Shown: in pieces, positions 1-8,821 of the stretch
Position numbering within the stretch: the stretch's first letter is position 1
How the letters are laid out: the number at the start of each line of letters is the position of its first letter
DNA from: SVEL01 sp017381055
Lineage (GTDB): Bacteria > Bacillota > Clostridia > Lachnospirales > Lachnospiraceae
Direction of reading: 5' to 3'
Length of the DNA: 64,000 nucleotides
NCBI GenBank assembly: GCA_036307185.1
Contig: JAXJYC010000071.1
Location: 1-64,000 of the forward strand
Made by a program: the position numbers and the translations under genes
The notes under the pieces: model-generated
Told to the model about the DNA's origin: nothing
Database searches by the model: none
The model's input: the letters and a program-made list of their open reading frames with translations, nothing else

Positions 1-103
1 CGGTGTGTTACTTGTTAAGTTGATTGAACCGCCGTGTACGGAACCGTACGCACGGTGGTGTGAGAGGTCGGGAAAATTTATTTAATTTTCCCTCCTACTC
101 GAT
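1..103 (+). mobile_element. 3' end of a group II intron (domains V and VI)
   Basis: The first 100 bases match the conserved 3' end of bacterial group II introns. Domain V spans about 26-61: it begins GAACCGCCGTG, has a GGAA-type apical part and closes with CACGGTGGTGT. Domain VI follows at about 61-100, with stem arms GGGAAAATT and AATTTTCCC and the typical 3' end CCTACTCGAT. The predicted 3' splice site is near 103/104. The rest of the intron and any reverse transcriptase/maturase lie upstream of the window. The downstream exon is the left arm of a palindromic element, not a recognisable gene. Recognition rests on domain V/VI sequence only; I do not assign a class. Confidence 0.85.
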
Positions 104-386
104 TGGCTTAATTTACGTTATGGTTTGACATATTTTTCTGAATTTATATCTTAAGATTCACATGCTACGAATACTTGATTTTCTAAATACTTTGAGGTTA
201 GCTTTGATAACGGACGTAACCGGCTCATAAGCTCCATCCGTGGAGCTATTCGCCTTTTTCCAACGTCCTGTTGGAAAATCACTAGTTGTAGACAAAGTAT
301 TAAGAAAATCTACATATTCTCCGCTATCGTGAACTTTAAGATATAAATTAGAAAAATATGCAATACACAATGTGAATTAACCCAAT
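102..386 (+). repeat. Long palindromic element, copy 1 (interrupted on the left by the group II intron)
   Basis: The core stem GATTTTCTAAATACTTTG (177-194) pairs with CAAAGTATTAAGAAAATC (293-310), with one A-A mismatch. Inside are hairpin 1 (230-247, AGCTCCA-TCCG-TGGAGCT) and hairpin 2 (260-274, CCAAC-GTCCT-GTTGG). Arms outside the core also pair: 129-176 with 311-360, for example CATATTTTTCT with AGAAAAATATG. Further out, ATTGGCTTAATTTAC (102-116) pairs imperfectly with GTGAATTAACCCAAT (372-386). The core is shared with copies at 25559-25797 (inverted) and 31494-31889, but the outer arm sequence is specific to this copy. I see no reading frame in it that looks real. Confidence 0.85.
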
Positions 387-516
387 AAAAAAGAGCATCA
401 TAGAATGATTGGGAAGCACATATTTATAGGATATGGGGGAGTGAGGAAGTGTGTGTGGGAATTGTATAAGAGTGTGTTTGTGGAATGAGTTATATATAGA
501 GAGATAGGGGAAGTGT

Positions 517-942
517 ATGGGGGAAGGGATGCGTAGAAGGATTGTGGTGGTCATGGTATGGGTTGTGATTTTGGCTGGACTATTGGTGTGTATTAAGTTT
601 GAAGCGGTGGATAAGAAGAGGGTTAGGGTGCTTGAATATGAGGTGGTGCTGGAGGAGAATATTCCTGGGGAGATTATGGGGGAGTTGCAGGGATTTAGTA
701 AGAGTGTGTGTAGATGTAGTTATATTTGCAGTGATAGCTTGTATATAGTGGTGTATTATGGGGAGCAGGCGACAGATGGATATACGGTAGAAATTAATGA
801 GCTCTATGAAAGTAGTAATGCTATTTTTGTGGAGACTACTTTAAAGGGGCCGACTTCTTATAAGGATGTTAAGGAAGAAGAAAGTTATCCATATGTGGTA
901 TTAAAACTAAAGCTTCGTGATAAAAAGGTAGTATTTATTTAA
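517..942 (+). CDS. Membrane-anchored PrcB-C-like protein
   Basis: The protein is 141 residues. A hydrophobic segment near residues 8-26 forms a signal anchor. The rest resembles the PrcB C-terminal domain (PF14343 type): a YIVVYYGEQATDGYTVEI stretch (GxQxTxGY motif, about residues 75-92) followed by a P-containing loop and a YPYVVLKL strand near the C terminus. The family name comes from a Treponema dentilis-type protease complex subunit, but in Firmicutes these small secreted domains have no settled role. The start could be ATG 517 or ATG 529; both have purine-rich upstream sequence. It lies 96-104 bp before the SPOCS-LysM gene and may be transcribed with it. The family call is from memory of the motif. 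Confidence 0.6.
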   Translation: MGEGMRRRIVVVMVWVVILAGLLVCIKFEAVDKKRVRVLEYEVVLEENIPGEIMGELQGFSKSVCRCSYICSDSLYIVVYYGEQATDGYTVEINELYESSNAIFVETTLKGPTSYKDVKEEESYPYVVLKLKLRDKKVVFI

Positions 943-1046
943 TTAATTATTAATAGTTTGTTGTTATGGCTCTGATTAATGGAAAATAGATGGTATTTAT
1001 ATGGCATATTTTTCATATATATAAATAAAAAAGGAAAATGTGTCAT

Positions 1047-2612
1047 ATGGAATTGGTGAAGAAAAGTATACATATGAATAGGCTTAAAAACAGAGTACAA
1101 AGCGAGATAACCTTGGATGATGATTTTATCGTACCTGACACTAAGTCTGATATAAATGGGGTCATTACTAGCGAGGGTGAGGTGGCCATAGATTACGTAG
1201 GGGTAAGTGATGGCAAAGTAAATGTGAGAGGAAGGCTTATTTTTAGAATTCTTTATATGTGTAATGAGTCGGATAGGCGACTTCACAATATGGGCGGTGA
1301 GCTTGAGTTTGATGAAAATATGCTTCTAAAGGATGTAACGGAAGGGGATAATGTAAATGTAAAATGGGACATAGAGGATTTATCCATTGGCATTATTAAT
1401 ACAAGAAAAATTAGTGCTAAAGCGGTGGTAAGCCTAGAGGCTATGGCTGAAAATATATATGATATGGATATGGTGTGCGATATAGATAAAAATGTGGAGG
1501 GCAATATTGATTTTATCAAAAAGGATATAGAGGTTAGTCAGATTGCTGTAAGCAAAAGGGATGTAATAAGGGTTAGGAAGGAGTTAGATATTCCATCCAA
1601 TAGAGGAAATATACAAAGTGTTTTATGGAGTACAGTTAGACTAAAAAATACGTCTGTAAAGCTTATGGATAGACAGCTTGCTATATCAGGGGAGATAAGC
1701 GTGGTGGTTCTTTACGAGAGCGAAGAAAATGCTATGGTGCAGTGGATGGAGACAGCGGTTCCATTTAGCGAGAGCATAGATATAGCCTGTAGTGAGGATA
1801 TGATTCCAGATATAGATATTAGTGTGTCTAGTGCGAATCTAGTTCCAAAGCCAGACAGTGATGGAGAGCAGAGAATTCTAGATTTAGATATGAGTATTGA
1901 GTTGGGAATTAAGATATATAAGGAGGAAAGTATAAGCTTTATAAGCGATATGTATTCTACTGCTTGCGAATTGGTGCCTACGGTTAAAAGGATTACATAT
2001 AATTCTATTCAATTTAAAAATATGTCTAAAGCCAAGGTTAGTGACAGGCTAAAACTTGATAATACAAATGGTAATGTAATGCAGGTTTTTGGTAGTGATG
2101 GAATAGTAAAAATTGACGATGTTAGGGTAAATGAATTTGATAATAATATCGTCATAGAAGGCGTCGTTTATGTGAATATTATGTATATTTCATCGGATGA
2201 TTCCAAGCCTGTATGCGTGGCAAAGCAGGTTATTCCATTTAATCATGAGGCGCTAGTAAATGGTGTATCAAAGGATTCTATGATATTTATTAGACCATCC
2301 TTAGAACAGCTTACAACAGTGATGGTGGGCAATAATGAGATAGAGGCAAAGGCTGTAGTGGTTCTCGATATTTTAGCTATGAATTCTATGGAAGCGGAGA
2401 TTATAGAAGATGTAACAGAGCAGCCATTTGATATAGAGAAGATAAAAGCGATTCCTTGTATGGTGGGATATATGGTTAAAAGAGGGGATAGCTTGTGGAA
2501 AATTGCAAAGAAGTATTATACAACCGTGGATAACATAAAAATGGTTAATGAACTCACGGGTGATGAGGCTAAGGAAGGACAAATGTTGTTAGTAGTTAAG
2601 GAAAGTCATTAG
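1047..2612 (+). CDS. SPOCS (DUF3794) / LysM protein, spore-coat or cortex associated
   Basis: The long N-terminal part (about residues 1-460) shows repeated beta-rich DUF3794/SPOCS modules, the domain named after SpoVID and CotE-type coat assembly proteins. The C terminus is a LysM peptidoglycan-binding module (about 470-518) with the typical YMVKRGDSLWKIAKKY start and an N-rich turn. Clostridial members of this architecture usually have two or three SPOCS units plus one LysM and are predicted to act in spore envelope assembly. I prefer ATG 1047 to ATG 1038 because the AAGGA at 1031-1035 is well spaced only for 1047. No signal peptide is seen, consistent with a mother-cell cytosolic coat protein. 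A strong terminator follows at 2661-2698. Confidence 0.8.
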   Translation: MELVKKSIHMNRLKNRVQSEITLDDDFIVPDTKSDINGVITSEGEVAIDYVGVSDGKVNVRGRLIFRILYMCNESDRRLHNMGGELEFDENMLLKDVTEGDNVNVKWDIEDLSIGIINTRKISAKAVVSLEAMAENIYDMDMVCDIDKNVEGNIDFIKKDIEVSQIAVSKRDVIRVRKELDIPSNRGNIQSVLWSTVRLKNTSVKLMDRQLAISGEISVVVLYESEENAMVQWMETAVPFSESIDIACSEDMIPDIDISVSSANLVPKPDSDGEQRILDLDMSIELGIKIYKEESISFISDMYSTACELVPTVKRITYNSIQFKNMSKAKVSDRLKLDNTNGNVMQVFGSDGIVKIDDVRVNEFDNNIVIEGVVYVNIMYISSDDSKPVCVAKQVIPFNHEALVNGVSKDSMIFIRPSLEQLTTVMVGNNEIEAKAVVVLDILAMNSMEAEIIEDVTEQPFDIEKIKAIPCMVGYMVKRGDSLWKIAKKYYTTVDNIKMVNELTGDEAKEGQMLLVVKESH

Positions 2613-2660
2613 AAACACTTGGGATGGTAATAATTTAGATTATATATAATATAGACATAT

Positions 2661-2698
2661 AAAAAACTAGCGGATGATTTCAACCGCTAGTTTTTATT
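2661..2698. terminator. Bidirectional intrinsic terminator
   Basis: AAACTAGCGG and CCGCTAGTTT arms flank a 10-nt loop, with a T run after the right arm and an A run before the left arm. It separates the convergent SPOCS-LysM gene and the minus-strand gene ending at 2737. Confidence 0.85.
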
Positions 2699-2736
2699 TT
2701 ATCGTAGTTTATGTAGTAATTACGATTTAGTTTATA

Positions 2737-3420
2737 TTATGCTTCTACGCTTTCAGTTGTAGCTGAGTTTTCGTTCTTGTAGTTCTCAAACTTCTCTAAT
2801 ACAGCTGCATATGTCTTCTGAGAAATGTCTGGTAATTCCTTGCCCCATGTCTCTGTAGCCTGCTTAAAGCCCTTCTTGAAAGCTTCTAACATATCATCCA
2901 TCTTCTCGCTGTCGCCACCTGATAAAGCAACTGCCATATCAAAGATTCTCTGTGATGTCTGGTTAACACCCCAGTATCCGTCTTCAGAAATAGCTTCCTG
3001 AGCTGCCTCAGCTGTAGCCTTGTCCACTGTGAACTCACCACTTGCAAGGAACTTCCACATATTATCTGCATCTGTAATCTTCTGTCCCTGCTGTAAGAAC
3101 ATTTTCTCTACTAAGCTTCTAAGCTGAGATACTCTTGCATCTGCATCAGCCTTAAGCTTTTCTACTAAAGAAGCACGCTCCTTCTCAGACATATTCTTGA
3201 TGTTTGAGCTTTCGTATACAACACCCTCAGCTGCCTGAGTTGTAGTTGTAGAGCTTGTGCTTGCAGTATCTTCTGTCTTTGTAGTATTAGCATCTGTTTT
3301 GTTTTCTGTTTTTGTCTTATCATTCTTATAAGTTGACTTGTAAGTCACAGTTGTTGAAGAATAAGCGCTATTGATTTCACTTGTACTCATAATTTGACTC
3401 CATTCTGCCCTGTGGGCCAC
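2737..3420 (-). CDS. Conserved clostridial protein of unknown function
   Basis: The 227-residue protein has no signal peptide. It opens with a low-complexity Thr/Ser/Lys/Asn-rich region (about residues 14-66, no fixed fold expected). A helical, charged domain follows, with a DGYWGVNQTSQRIFDMA stretch (about 145-161) and an Asp/Glu/Lys-rich end. I recognise this as a recurrent uncharacterised family in Clostridia and know no function. Start: GTG at 3420 sits 6 nt after AAGGAGG, the best ribosome site in the region. An alternative ATG at 3390 has a weaker GGAG. The 3421-3629 stretch upstream holds small hairpins (for example GGCAT/ATGCC near 3513-3525) but no gene. Confidence 0.6.
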   Translation of the reverse strand: MAHRAEWSQIMSTSEINSAYSSTTVTYKSTYKNDKTKTENKTDANTTKTEDTASTSSTTTTQAAEGVVYESSNIKNMSEKERASLVEKLKADADARVSQLRSLVEKMFLQQGQKITDADNMWKFLASGEFTVDKATAEAAQEAISEDGYWGVNQTSQRIFDMAVALSGGDSEKMDDMLEAFKKGFKQATETWGKELPDISQKTYAAVLEKFENYKNENSATTESVEA

Positions 3421-3629
3421 TGGTACCCTCCTTGGTACATTAATAAGTTACATGATTTGTATAGTTTTTTGATGACAATCGCCTAGTGATTGCTATCTGT
3501 TTTGATAGAAGGCATATTAATGCCTATCATCTAGTTTCTTATTACATCGGATGTTTTGATAATAAACTTTATACCTAAATAATATTTTTTACAATTTTTT
3601 TGATAAGAAAATATAAAGCTTTTATCTAT

Positions 3630-4304
3630 TTATAGATTATCAAATCCCATTTTCTTTCTTATGTCACGTTCCTGGTTGTCAATATGAAGTAAGATTGATT
3701 TAACAGCTAATTCTTTATCTCTATTTTTTATAGCTTCATAAATATTCATATGCTCTTCTACTAAGCGATTCCAGGCTTCTTTATTTTTAATATATTCAAA
3801 TCTATAGCGATACATTTGCTCGCTAATGTTATTAAGAATCTGAATAAGTCGGTTATTGCCTGTTGATTTGTAAATAATATCATGGAAGCTTACGTCCACA
3901 GATGCTATGTCTGAAGTGGCCTTGGCATCAATAGAGTGTTTGAAAGCATCTATATTTTCGTGCAAAAGCTCAAGAGTTTCTTCTGTCATTTTGTCGCAAG
4001 CAAGGCGAATAGCAAGAACCTCTAATGAACGTCTAACTTCGAGAACATCACGTAAATCTTCAGCGCTGATATTGGCTACTTCAGCACCCTTACGAGGTGT
4101 GTTTACAACTAAACCTTCTAGCTCAAGCTTTCTTATAGCCTCTCTAATAGGAGTTCTGCTTACCCCTAATTTGTCAGCAAGTTTGATTTCCATAAGTCGC
4201 TCTCCTGGAGATAATTCTCCAGTGAGAATAGCATTTCTTAAAGTGTTAAATACTACATCTCTAAGAGGGAGATATTCATCCATTTTTAAACTAATATCTT
4301 TCAT
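3630..4304 (-). CDS. GntR-family transcriptional regulator (FadR/FCD subfamily)
   Basis: The 224-residue protein has an N-terminal winged helix (about residues 12-78): a LADKLGVSRTPIREAIRKLE recognition segment and the wing GLVVNTPRKGAEV. A helical FCD effector domain follows (about 90-215), with the acidic and His residues (D and H of DVSFHDIIY, H of EEHMNIYEAI, H of LHIDNQ) that usually bind a metal or carboxylate ligand. It overlaps ispE by 14 bp, so the two are translationally coupled. The ligand cannot be told from sequence. The pairing of ispE with a GntR regulator recurs in related bacteria, but whether it controls isoprenoid genes is inference. Confidence 0.88.
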   Translation of the reverse strand: MKDISLKMDEYLPLRDVVFNTLRNAILTGELSPGERLMEIKLADKLGVSRTPIREAIRKLELEGLVVNTPRKGAEVANISAEDLRDVLEVRRSLEVLAIRLACDKMTEETLELLHENIDAFKHSIDAKATSDIASVDVSFHDIIYKSTGNNRLIQILNNISEQMYRYRFEYIKNKEAWNRLVEEHMNIYEAIKNRDKELAVKSILLHIDNQERDIRKKMGFDNL

Positions 4305-5184
4305 CTCCGTTGCCTCCGTCTGTTAAGTAGACTTGTCTTCCAAGATCTGATTCCTTGAAGAAACTGTAAGCTGCCTTAGCAGCGTTTCTATCATTAAATA
4401 TACCAAATACAGTAGGACCACTACCGCTCATCATAGAGCCTAAGGCACCTAATTCTATCATTTTATTCTTTATCTCAGTGATAATAGGATATTCAGCCTC
4501 TGTTACAGTCGCTAAAACGTTCCCCATTTTGTTTGTCATTTCTAAAAGATTGCCAGCTTCAATTGCTTCAATCATACCGTCGATATCTGGGTGATATTCA
4601 TTATTTGCCGCATCAAGCTTGCCATATACAAGCTTAGTAGACACGTTGATAGGTGGCTTAACAAGTAAGATAATGCACTGTGGCATAGGAGAAAGTGGAG
4701 TTAAAATCTCGCCGATTCCTTCAGATAATGCTGTACCACCATCTATACAGTAAGGGATGTCGGCACCAAGTGTAACACCACGCTTCTTTAATTCCTCATT
4801 AGTAAGGTGTAAGCCAAAGAGCTTGTTAACACCTTTAAGTACTGCCGCAGCATCAGCGCTACCGCCAGCCATACCAGCAGCAACAGGAATCATTTTTTTA
4901 ATCTTGATTCTAATATGGGCAGAAATGTAAAATTCCTCCATAAGAAGTAAAGCTGCCTTGTAAGCTAAATTATTCTCATTATTTGGTAAATATCTTAAGT
5001 TTGTTTCAATTTCAATCTCAGGCTTGCCTGTTGCCGACTGGCCTAAATTGATGATTTCAATATTGTCATAGAGACCAACAGATTGCATAATCATGCGAAC
5101 CTCATGGTATCCATCTTCACGTTTTCTTAATACATCTAGTGCCAAGTTGATTTTTCCGTGGGCACGAACTCTAATAAAATTCAT
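4291..5184 (-). CDS. ispE: 4-diphosphocytidyl-2-C-methyl-D-erythritol kinase
   Basis: The 297-residue GHMP kinase phosphorylates the 2-hydroxyl of CDP-methylerythritol in the MEP isoprenoid pathway. Visible motifs are an N-terminal AHGKINLALDVLRKREDGYH stretch (substrate site), the ATP loop PVAAGMAGGSADAAAVL (about residues 103-119) and the C-terminal GSMMSGSGPTVFGIF motif (about 250-264). Length is normal for IspE. It is the first gene of a two-gene minus-strand unit with the GntR regulator. Upstream (5185-5388) I see an AT-rich stretch without a gene. Confidence 0.95.
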   Translation of the reverse strand: MNFIRVRAHGKINLALDVLRKREDGYHEVRMIMQSVGLYDNIEIINLGQSATGKPEIEIETNLRYLPNNENNLAYKAALLLMEEFYISAHIRIKIKKMIPVAAGMAGGSADAAAVLKGVNKLFGLHLTNEELKKRGVTLGADIPYCIDGGTALSEGIGEILTPLSPMPQCIILLVKPPINVSTKLVYGKLDAANNEYHPDIDGMIEAIEAGNLLEMTNKMGNVLATVTEAEYPIITEIKNKMIELGALGSMMSGSGPTVFGIFNDRNAAKAAYSFFKESDLGRQVYLTDGGNGDERY

Positions 5185-5388
5185 AGGGGGAAGTCCTTTC
5201 CTTGTTTGTTAAGCTAATTATATAGAGGTTTAGGTATAAAATCAAGGATAAATTGTATACAAGATACAATAGGGAAATATTGTATTTGAAGATAATGTAA
5301 ATGAATAAATGTAGGAAAATTGAGGAAGTCTAAGGGGAGGAAGTTTTTTTGTGGTTTTTCTACCTATGGGGTCAAAAAAACTAAATTA

Positions 5389-5660
5389 GGTAGAGACAAT
5401 GAGGCATAGAAGAAAATAATCTCTACCTAAATGGGGATAAAAAACAAGAATGGTAAGAGAAGATGAGGCATAGAGGAAAATAATCTCTACCTAAATAGGG
5501 ATAAAAGACAAAATTGGTAAGAGAAGATGAGGTATAGAGGAAAATAATCTCTACCTAAAAAGAGATAAAAAACAAGAATGGTAAGAGAAGATGAGACATA
5601 GAGGAAAATAATCTCTACCTAAATAGGGATAAAAAACAAAATTGGTAAGAGAAAGGCGGG
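5389..5660 (+). repeat. 64-bp tandem repeat array of hairpin units upstream of gerA
   Basis: Four units start at 5389, 5452, 5516 and 5580, and a fifth partial unit begins at 5644. The last four starts are spaced exactly 64 bp; the first unit is 63 bp and more diverged. Each unit begins GGTAAGAGAAGATGAG (GGTAGAGACAATGAG in the first) and contains AATAATCTCTACCTAAATAG, so GGTA(A)GAGA can pair with TCTCTACC in every unit. The fifth partial copy runs into the ribosome site (AAAGGCGGG, 5653-5661) of the germination gene, so the array is its leader or promoter region. Confidence 0.9.
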
Positions 5661-5665
5661 TATAT

Positions 5666-7132
5666 ATGATAAGTAGAAGTTTGAAAGAGAATATGCAGCT
5701 CATCGATGAGCGTATAAAAGATTGTGATGATATTAAGTGTAGAAAAATGAAGCTTGGTCAAGTAGAAAAGGTTGAAGCTTGCATATATTATGTGGAGGTG
5801 GCAGTTAATAATTTGACTATAGAGGAAACAGTTATAGGCAAGTTGATAAACAGGCTTTGGAATATGAATCCGGAAGAGCAGTATGAATATATAAAGGATA
5901 ATGCCCTGGGTATTACTGATGTAAAGGAATTATCAGATATAAATGAAGTAATTATGGGAATCATGATTGGAGATGGAGTAGTTCTTATAGATGGCTACAA
6001 TAAGGCTGTTAAGATTAAGAGTCAAGGTTATCCTAGAATGGGTGTTACGGAAACTGAGATGGAGAAGGTTATGCGAGGCTCCAAGGAGGGTTTTTCTGAT
6101 TCTGTTAAGACTAATACTGCTCTAGTAAGAAGAAGGATTAGAAGTGATAAGTTAAAGGTGAAGGAAAAGATAATCGGAGATATATCTAATACAACAGTAG
6201 CTGTAGTATATGCGGAGGGAATAGCGAGGGATAGTGTACTAAAAGAAATAGATAATAGATTATCAAGTTTAAGTATTGAGGGATTAATGGATACGGGAAT
6301 AATTGAACAGTTAACGGAGGAGTCGGTATTATCACCGTTTCCGCAATATCAGACAACGGAACGACCGGACAAGGCTGCTATGGAGATTTTAAATGGAAGA
6401 GTAGCATTATTTGTTGATAATACACCGGTAGCATTGCTTCTTCCTACTTCCTATGGAAGCTTCTTTCAGACTGCAGATGATTATTATAATAGATTTCAGA
6501 TAGTGTCCTTTGAAAGAATTATCAGATATGTTGCGGCGATTATTGCCATGACATTTCCTGCTTTCTATTTAGCGGCGATTAATTATCATCCAGAGATATT
6601 GCCCACAAATCTTATTATGACTCTCCAGTCTGCTAGGGTGAGTGTGCCATTTCCGGCATTTATAGAAGTACTTATAATGGAGTTGTCTTTTGAATTGTTA
6701 AGGGAAGCTGGAGTAAGGATTCCCGGACCAATGGGCAGCACTATAGGAATTGTTGGTGGTCTAATTATTGGACAGGCAGCAGTGAGTGCAGGAGTGGTAA
6801 GCCCTATTATTGTTATAGTGGTTGCAGTGACAGCATTAGCTTCTTTTGCAATTCCAAATGATGAATTGTCATCAGCATTTAGGTTACTTAAATATTTTGC
6901 TATAGTGTTGGCGGCATTTTATGGATTCTTTGGAATCATTATGGCGCTATTATTTGTGGTAGGACATTTGTGTAGATTAAAGAGCTTTGGATTTCCTTAT
7001 ATGATGCCTTATGTGGCAGCAGATATAAATAAAAAAAGAGATTTAAAGGATAGTGTGATTAGATATCCAATAAAAAGTTTGTCTTGGAAATCTGTATATG
7101 CAGATCGAAAAAATAGAAAAGGGAGATATTAA
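5666..7132 (+). CDS. Spore germination receptor subunit A (GerA family)
   Basis: This is the A subunit of a Ger germinant receptor in the spore inner membrane. It has a large soluble N-terminal part (about residues 1-270), then several membrane helices from about 285. The typical FPAFYLAAINYHPEILPT and REAGVRIPGPMGSTIGIVGG stretches and the VAVTALASFAIPN helix are all present, with a short basic C-terminal tail. Start ATG 5666 has AAAGGCGGG at 5653-5661; the frame is open further upstream into the tandem repeat but has no good start there. It is followed after 36 bp by the B subunit, forming a two-gene operon. Expression in the forespore is expected from the family; I could not fix the promoter in the repeat array. 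Confidence 0.92.
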   Translation: MISRSLKENMQLIDERIKDCDDIKCRKMKLGQVEKVEACIYYVEVAVNNLTIEETVIGKLINRLWNMNPEEQYEYIKDNALGITDVKELSDINEVIMGIMIGDGVVLIDGYNKAVKIKSQGYPRMGVTETEMEKVMRGSKEGFSDSVKTNTALVRRRIRSDKLKVKEKIIGDISNTTVAVVYAEGIARDSVLKEIDNRLSSLSIEGLMDTGIIEQLTEESVLSPFPQYQTTERPDKAAMEILNGRVALFVDNTPVALLLPTSYGSFFQTADDYYNRFQIVSFERIIRYVAAIIAMTFPAFYLAAINYHPEILPTNLIMTLQSARVSVPFPAFIEVLIMELSFELLREAGVRIPGPMGSTIGIVGGLIIGQAAVSAGVVSPIIVIVVAVTALASFAIPNDELSSAFRLLKYFAIVLAAFYGFFGIIMALLFVVGHLCRLKSFGFPYMMPYVAADINKKRDLKDSVIRYPIKSLSWKSVYADRKNRKGRY

Positions 7133-7168
7133 GTTTTTGTAGAAGAACTTAAAAAGGGAGAAACGAAT

Positions 7169-8770
7169 ATGTTTTCACAGAATGGGAAAATATCAGATAG
7201 GCAATTATTTCGAATGATAATAGTGGGGGCCTTAGGGCCTTCTCTTCTTATATGCCCAAGGCTTATAAGTGGATTGGGAAGTTTAGGATTTTTTGCGTAT
7301 GTTTTGGCGGCTATATTAGGTGCGGGTTATATATTTTTGATGTTTTATTTTAGGAAGAAAATTAGCAATAGTATATTGGGAAATATGATGGAAGGTTTTT
7401 TTAGAACTATAGGTGTAGCTAGATTGTTTTTGGTGGCAGCAGGAGGATTGTATATTATAACAGATGTGGTAAGTAGGATATTGTTGCCAAGGACCAACGA
7501 GCTAATGGTATTGCTGCTTATAGGAGCGTTACTTGTATATTGGATGGAAAGCGGAATTGAATGTATGGGAAGGGCAATGGAGTTATTGTTTTATTGGGTG
7601 CTGGTTCCTATAGTTATATCCTTGGTGGTGGCGCTGCCTAATGTTAGGTTAGGAAATATGGGATTGTTAAATAAGAAATTTGAAGGTCTAGCATCGGTAA
7701 TGACTAATCATGAAGGCATGACTTTGTTTAATGGGGTGGGTTCTTCTAGTGTTATAATATATTTCATTAAAATAGTCTTGATTATATGGTTTATATTTAC
7801 CCCAGCAGAATTGGTATGGTTATTTAAGGGTGAGTTTGTTAATAAAAAAATAAATGGTGCCATATGGAAAGGTTTCGGATTCTTTTGGACGGCTAATATA
7901 ATCTGCTATGGAATCGTGTTGGGTATATATGGAGTAAATGGATTAATAGGAATTGATACGTATCCACTTATAAAGGTAATGCAGATAAGTGGGGTACCAG
8001 GAGATTTCTTAAGAAGAGTGGATGGCTTTATGGGAGCATTTTTAGTGGTGAGTATATTTTGTGGAATATCCTTAGCGCTAGTTATATTGAGGAAGGGAAT
8101 AGCAAGTGGTGTTAAAACTGTAAGAGATATAAAAGTAGCAGGCGATGTAAAACATAAGAGGGATAAAAAAGTGGTTAAATTGTTTTCATATGGCATAGTG
8201 GGAGTGGTGATTTTTACAGTTATTCTTTTAAAGGGAAAGACGGTTTATCGTGATAAGGAAGTATTTGCCGGGGTGGAGCTTGAGAGGCGAGGGTTTGTGA
8301 TGTCTATTATAATGGAGGAGAAAAACATTACATTTGAGATAGCAAAAGATGAAGAGGATGCGTGGCAAGAGAGTAGTGAATTTGTGACGCTCCCTACAGG
8401 AAATTTACAGGAGGCGGAAGAATTATATAAGGAAAATGGGGAGAAGGTTTTGGATTTTTCACATATGAAGATATTGTTTGTGGAGAGTGCAGAGAAGAAA
8501 GTGGAGGGAAAGAGATACCAGGAGTCAAATGTAGTTGATGACAATAGATACGTGGAAAATTATATAGAGAATATAGAGTATATGTACAAGGAGGAACGTT
8601 TTGGAGAAAACATATTAGTTTGTGAGCTAGAAGGGGATATACTAAAAATGACAGCAGATGCCGTGAGGGAGGAGAAGGCACTTGCTGTCAAGATTGAAAA
8701 TATACTTAAGAGCTCAGGAAAGGATAAGGAGCTTGAATTGTATAAGGTGTATAGAGGGTTGACGTATTGA
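7169..8770 (+). CDS. GerB-type germination permease fused to a GerC-like N-terminal domain
   Basis: Residues 1 to about 320 are an APC-type permease as in GerB subunits (about ten hydrophobic helices, beginning with ISDRQLFRMIIVGALGPS). After a basic loop there is one more membrane helix (about 338-354). The last 170 residues (about 360-533) then resemble the N-terminal domain of GerC lipoproteins: VELERRGFVMSIIMEE, then LQEAEELYKENGEKVLDFSH and MKILFVES. No lipobox precedes this part, and no separate gerC follows. The usual A-B-C operon is therefore compressed to A plus a B-C fusion, with the later GerC domains missing. The GerB call is firm; the GerC-like call rests on motif similarity. Confidence 0.82.
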   Translation: MFSQNGKISDRQLFRMIIVGALGPSLLICPRLISGLGSLGFFAYVLAAILGAGYIFLMFYFRKKISNSILGNMMEGFFRTIGVARLFLVAAGGLYIITDVVSRILLPRTNELMVLLLIGALLVYWMESGIECMGRAMELLFYWVLVPIVISLVVALPNVRLGNMGLLNKKFEGLASVMTNHEGMTLFNGVGSSSVIIYFIKIVLIIWFIFTPAELVWLFKGEFVNKKINGAIWKGFGFFWTANIICYGIVLGIYGVNGLIGIDTYPLIKVMQISGVPGDFLRRVDGFMGAFLVVSIFCGISLALVILRKGIASGVKTVRDIKVAGDVKHKRDKKVVKLFSYGIVGVVIFTVILLKGKTVYRDKEVFAGVELERRGFVMSIIMEEKNITFEIAKDEEDAWQESSEFVTLPTGNLQEAEELYKENGEKVLDFSHMKILFVESAEKKVEGKRYQESNVVDDNRYVENYIENIEYMYKEERFGENILVCELEGDILKMTADAVREEKALAVKIENILKSSGKDKELELYKVYRGLTY

Positions 8771-8821
8771 AATAAATATAGGCCTTTTTGTGAGCTTATA
8801 GATATGGATATAATTAGTACT

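Noticed and set aside
158..370. 70-codon minus-strand frame near the window start
   Set aside because: It coincides with the core and arms of palindromic element copy 1.
5389..5660. CRISPR-like regular repeats
   Set aside because: Units are directly joined 64-bp tandem copies with no unique spacers, and no cas gene is near.
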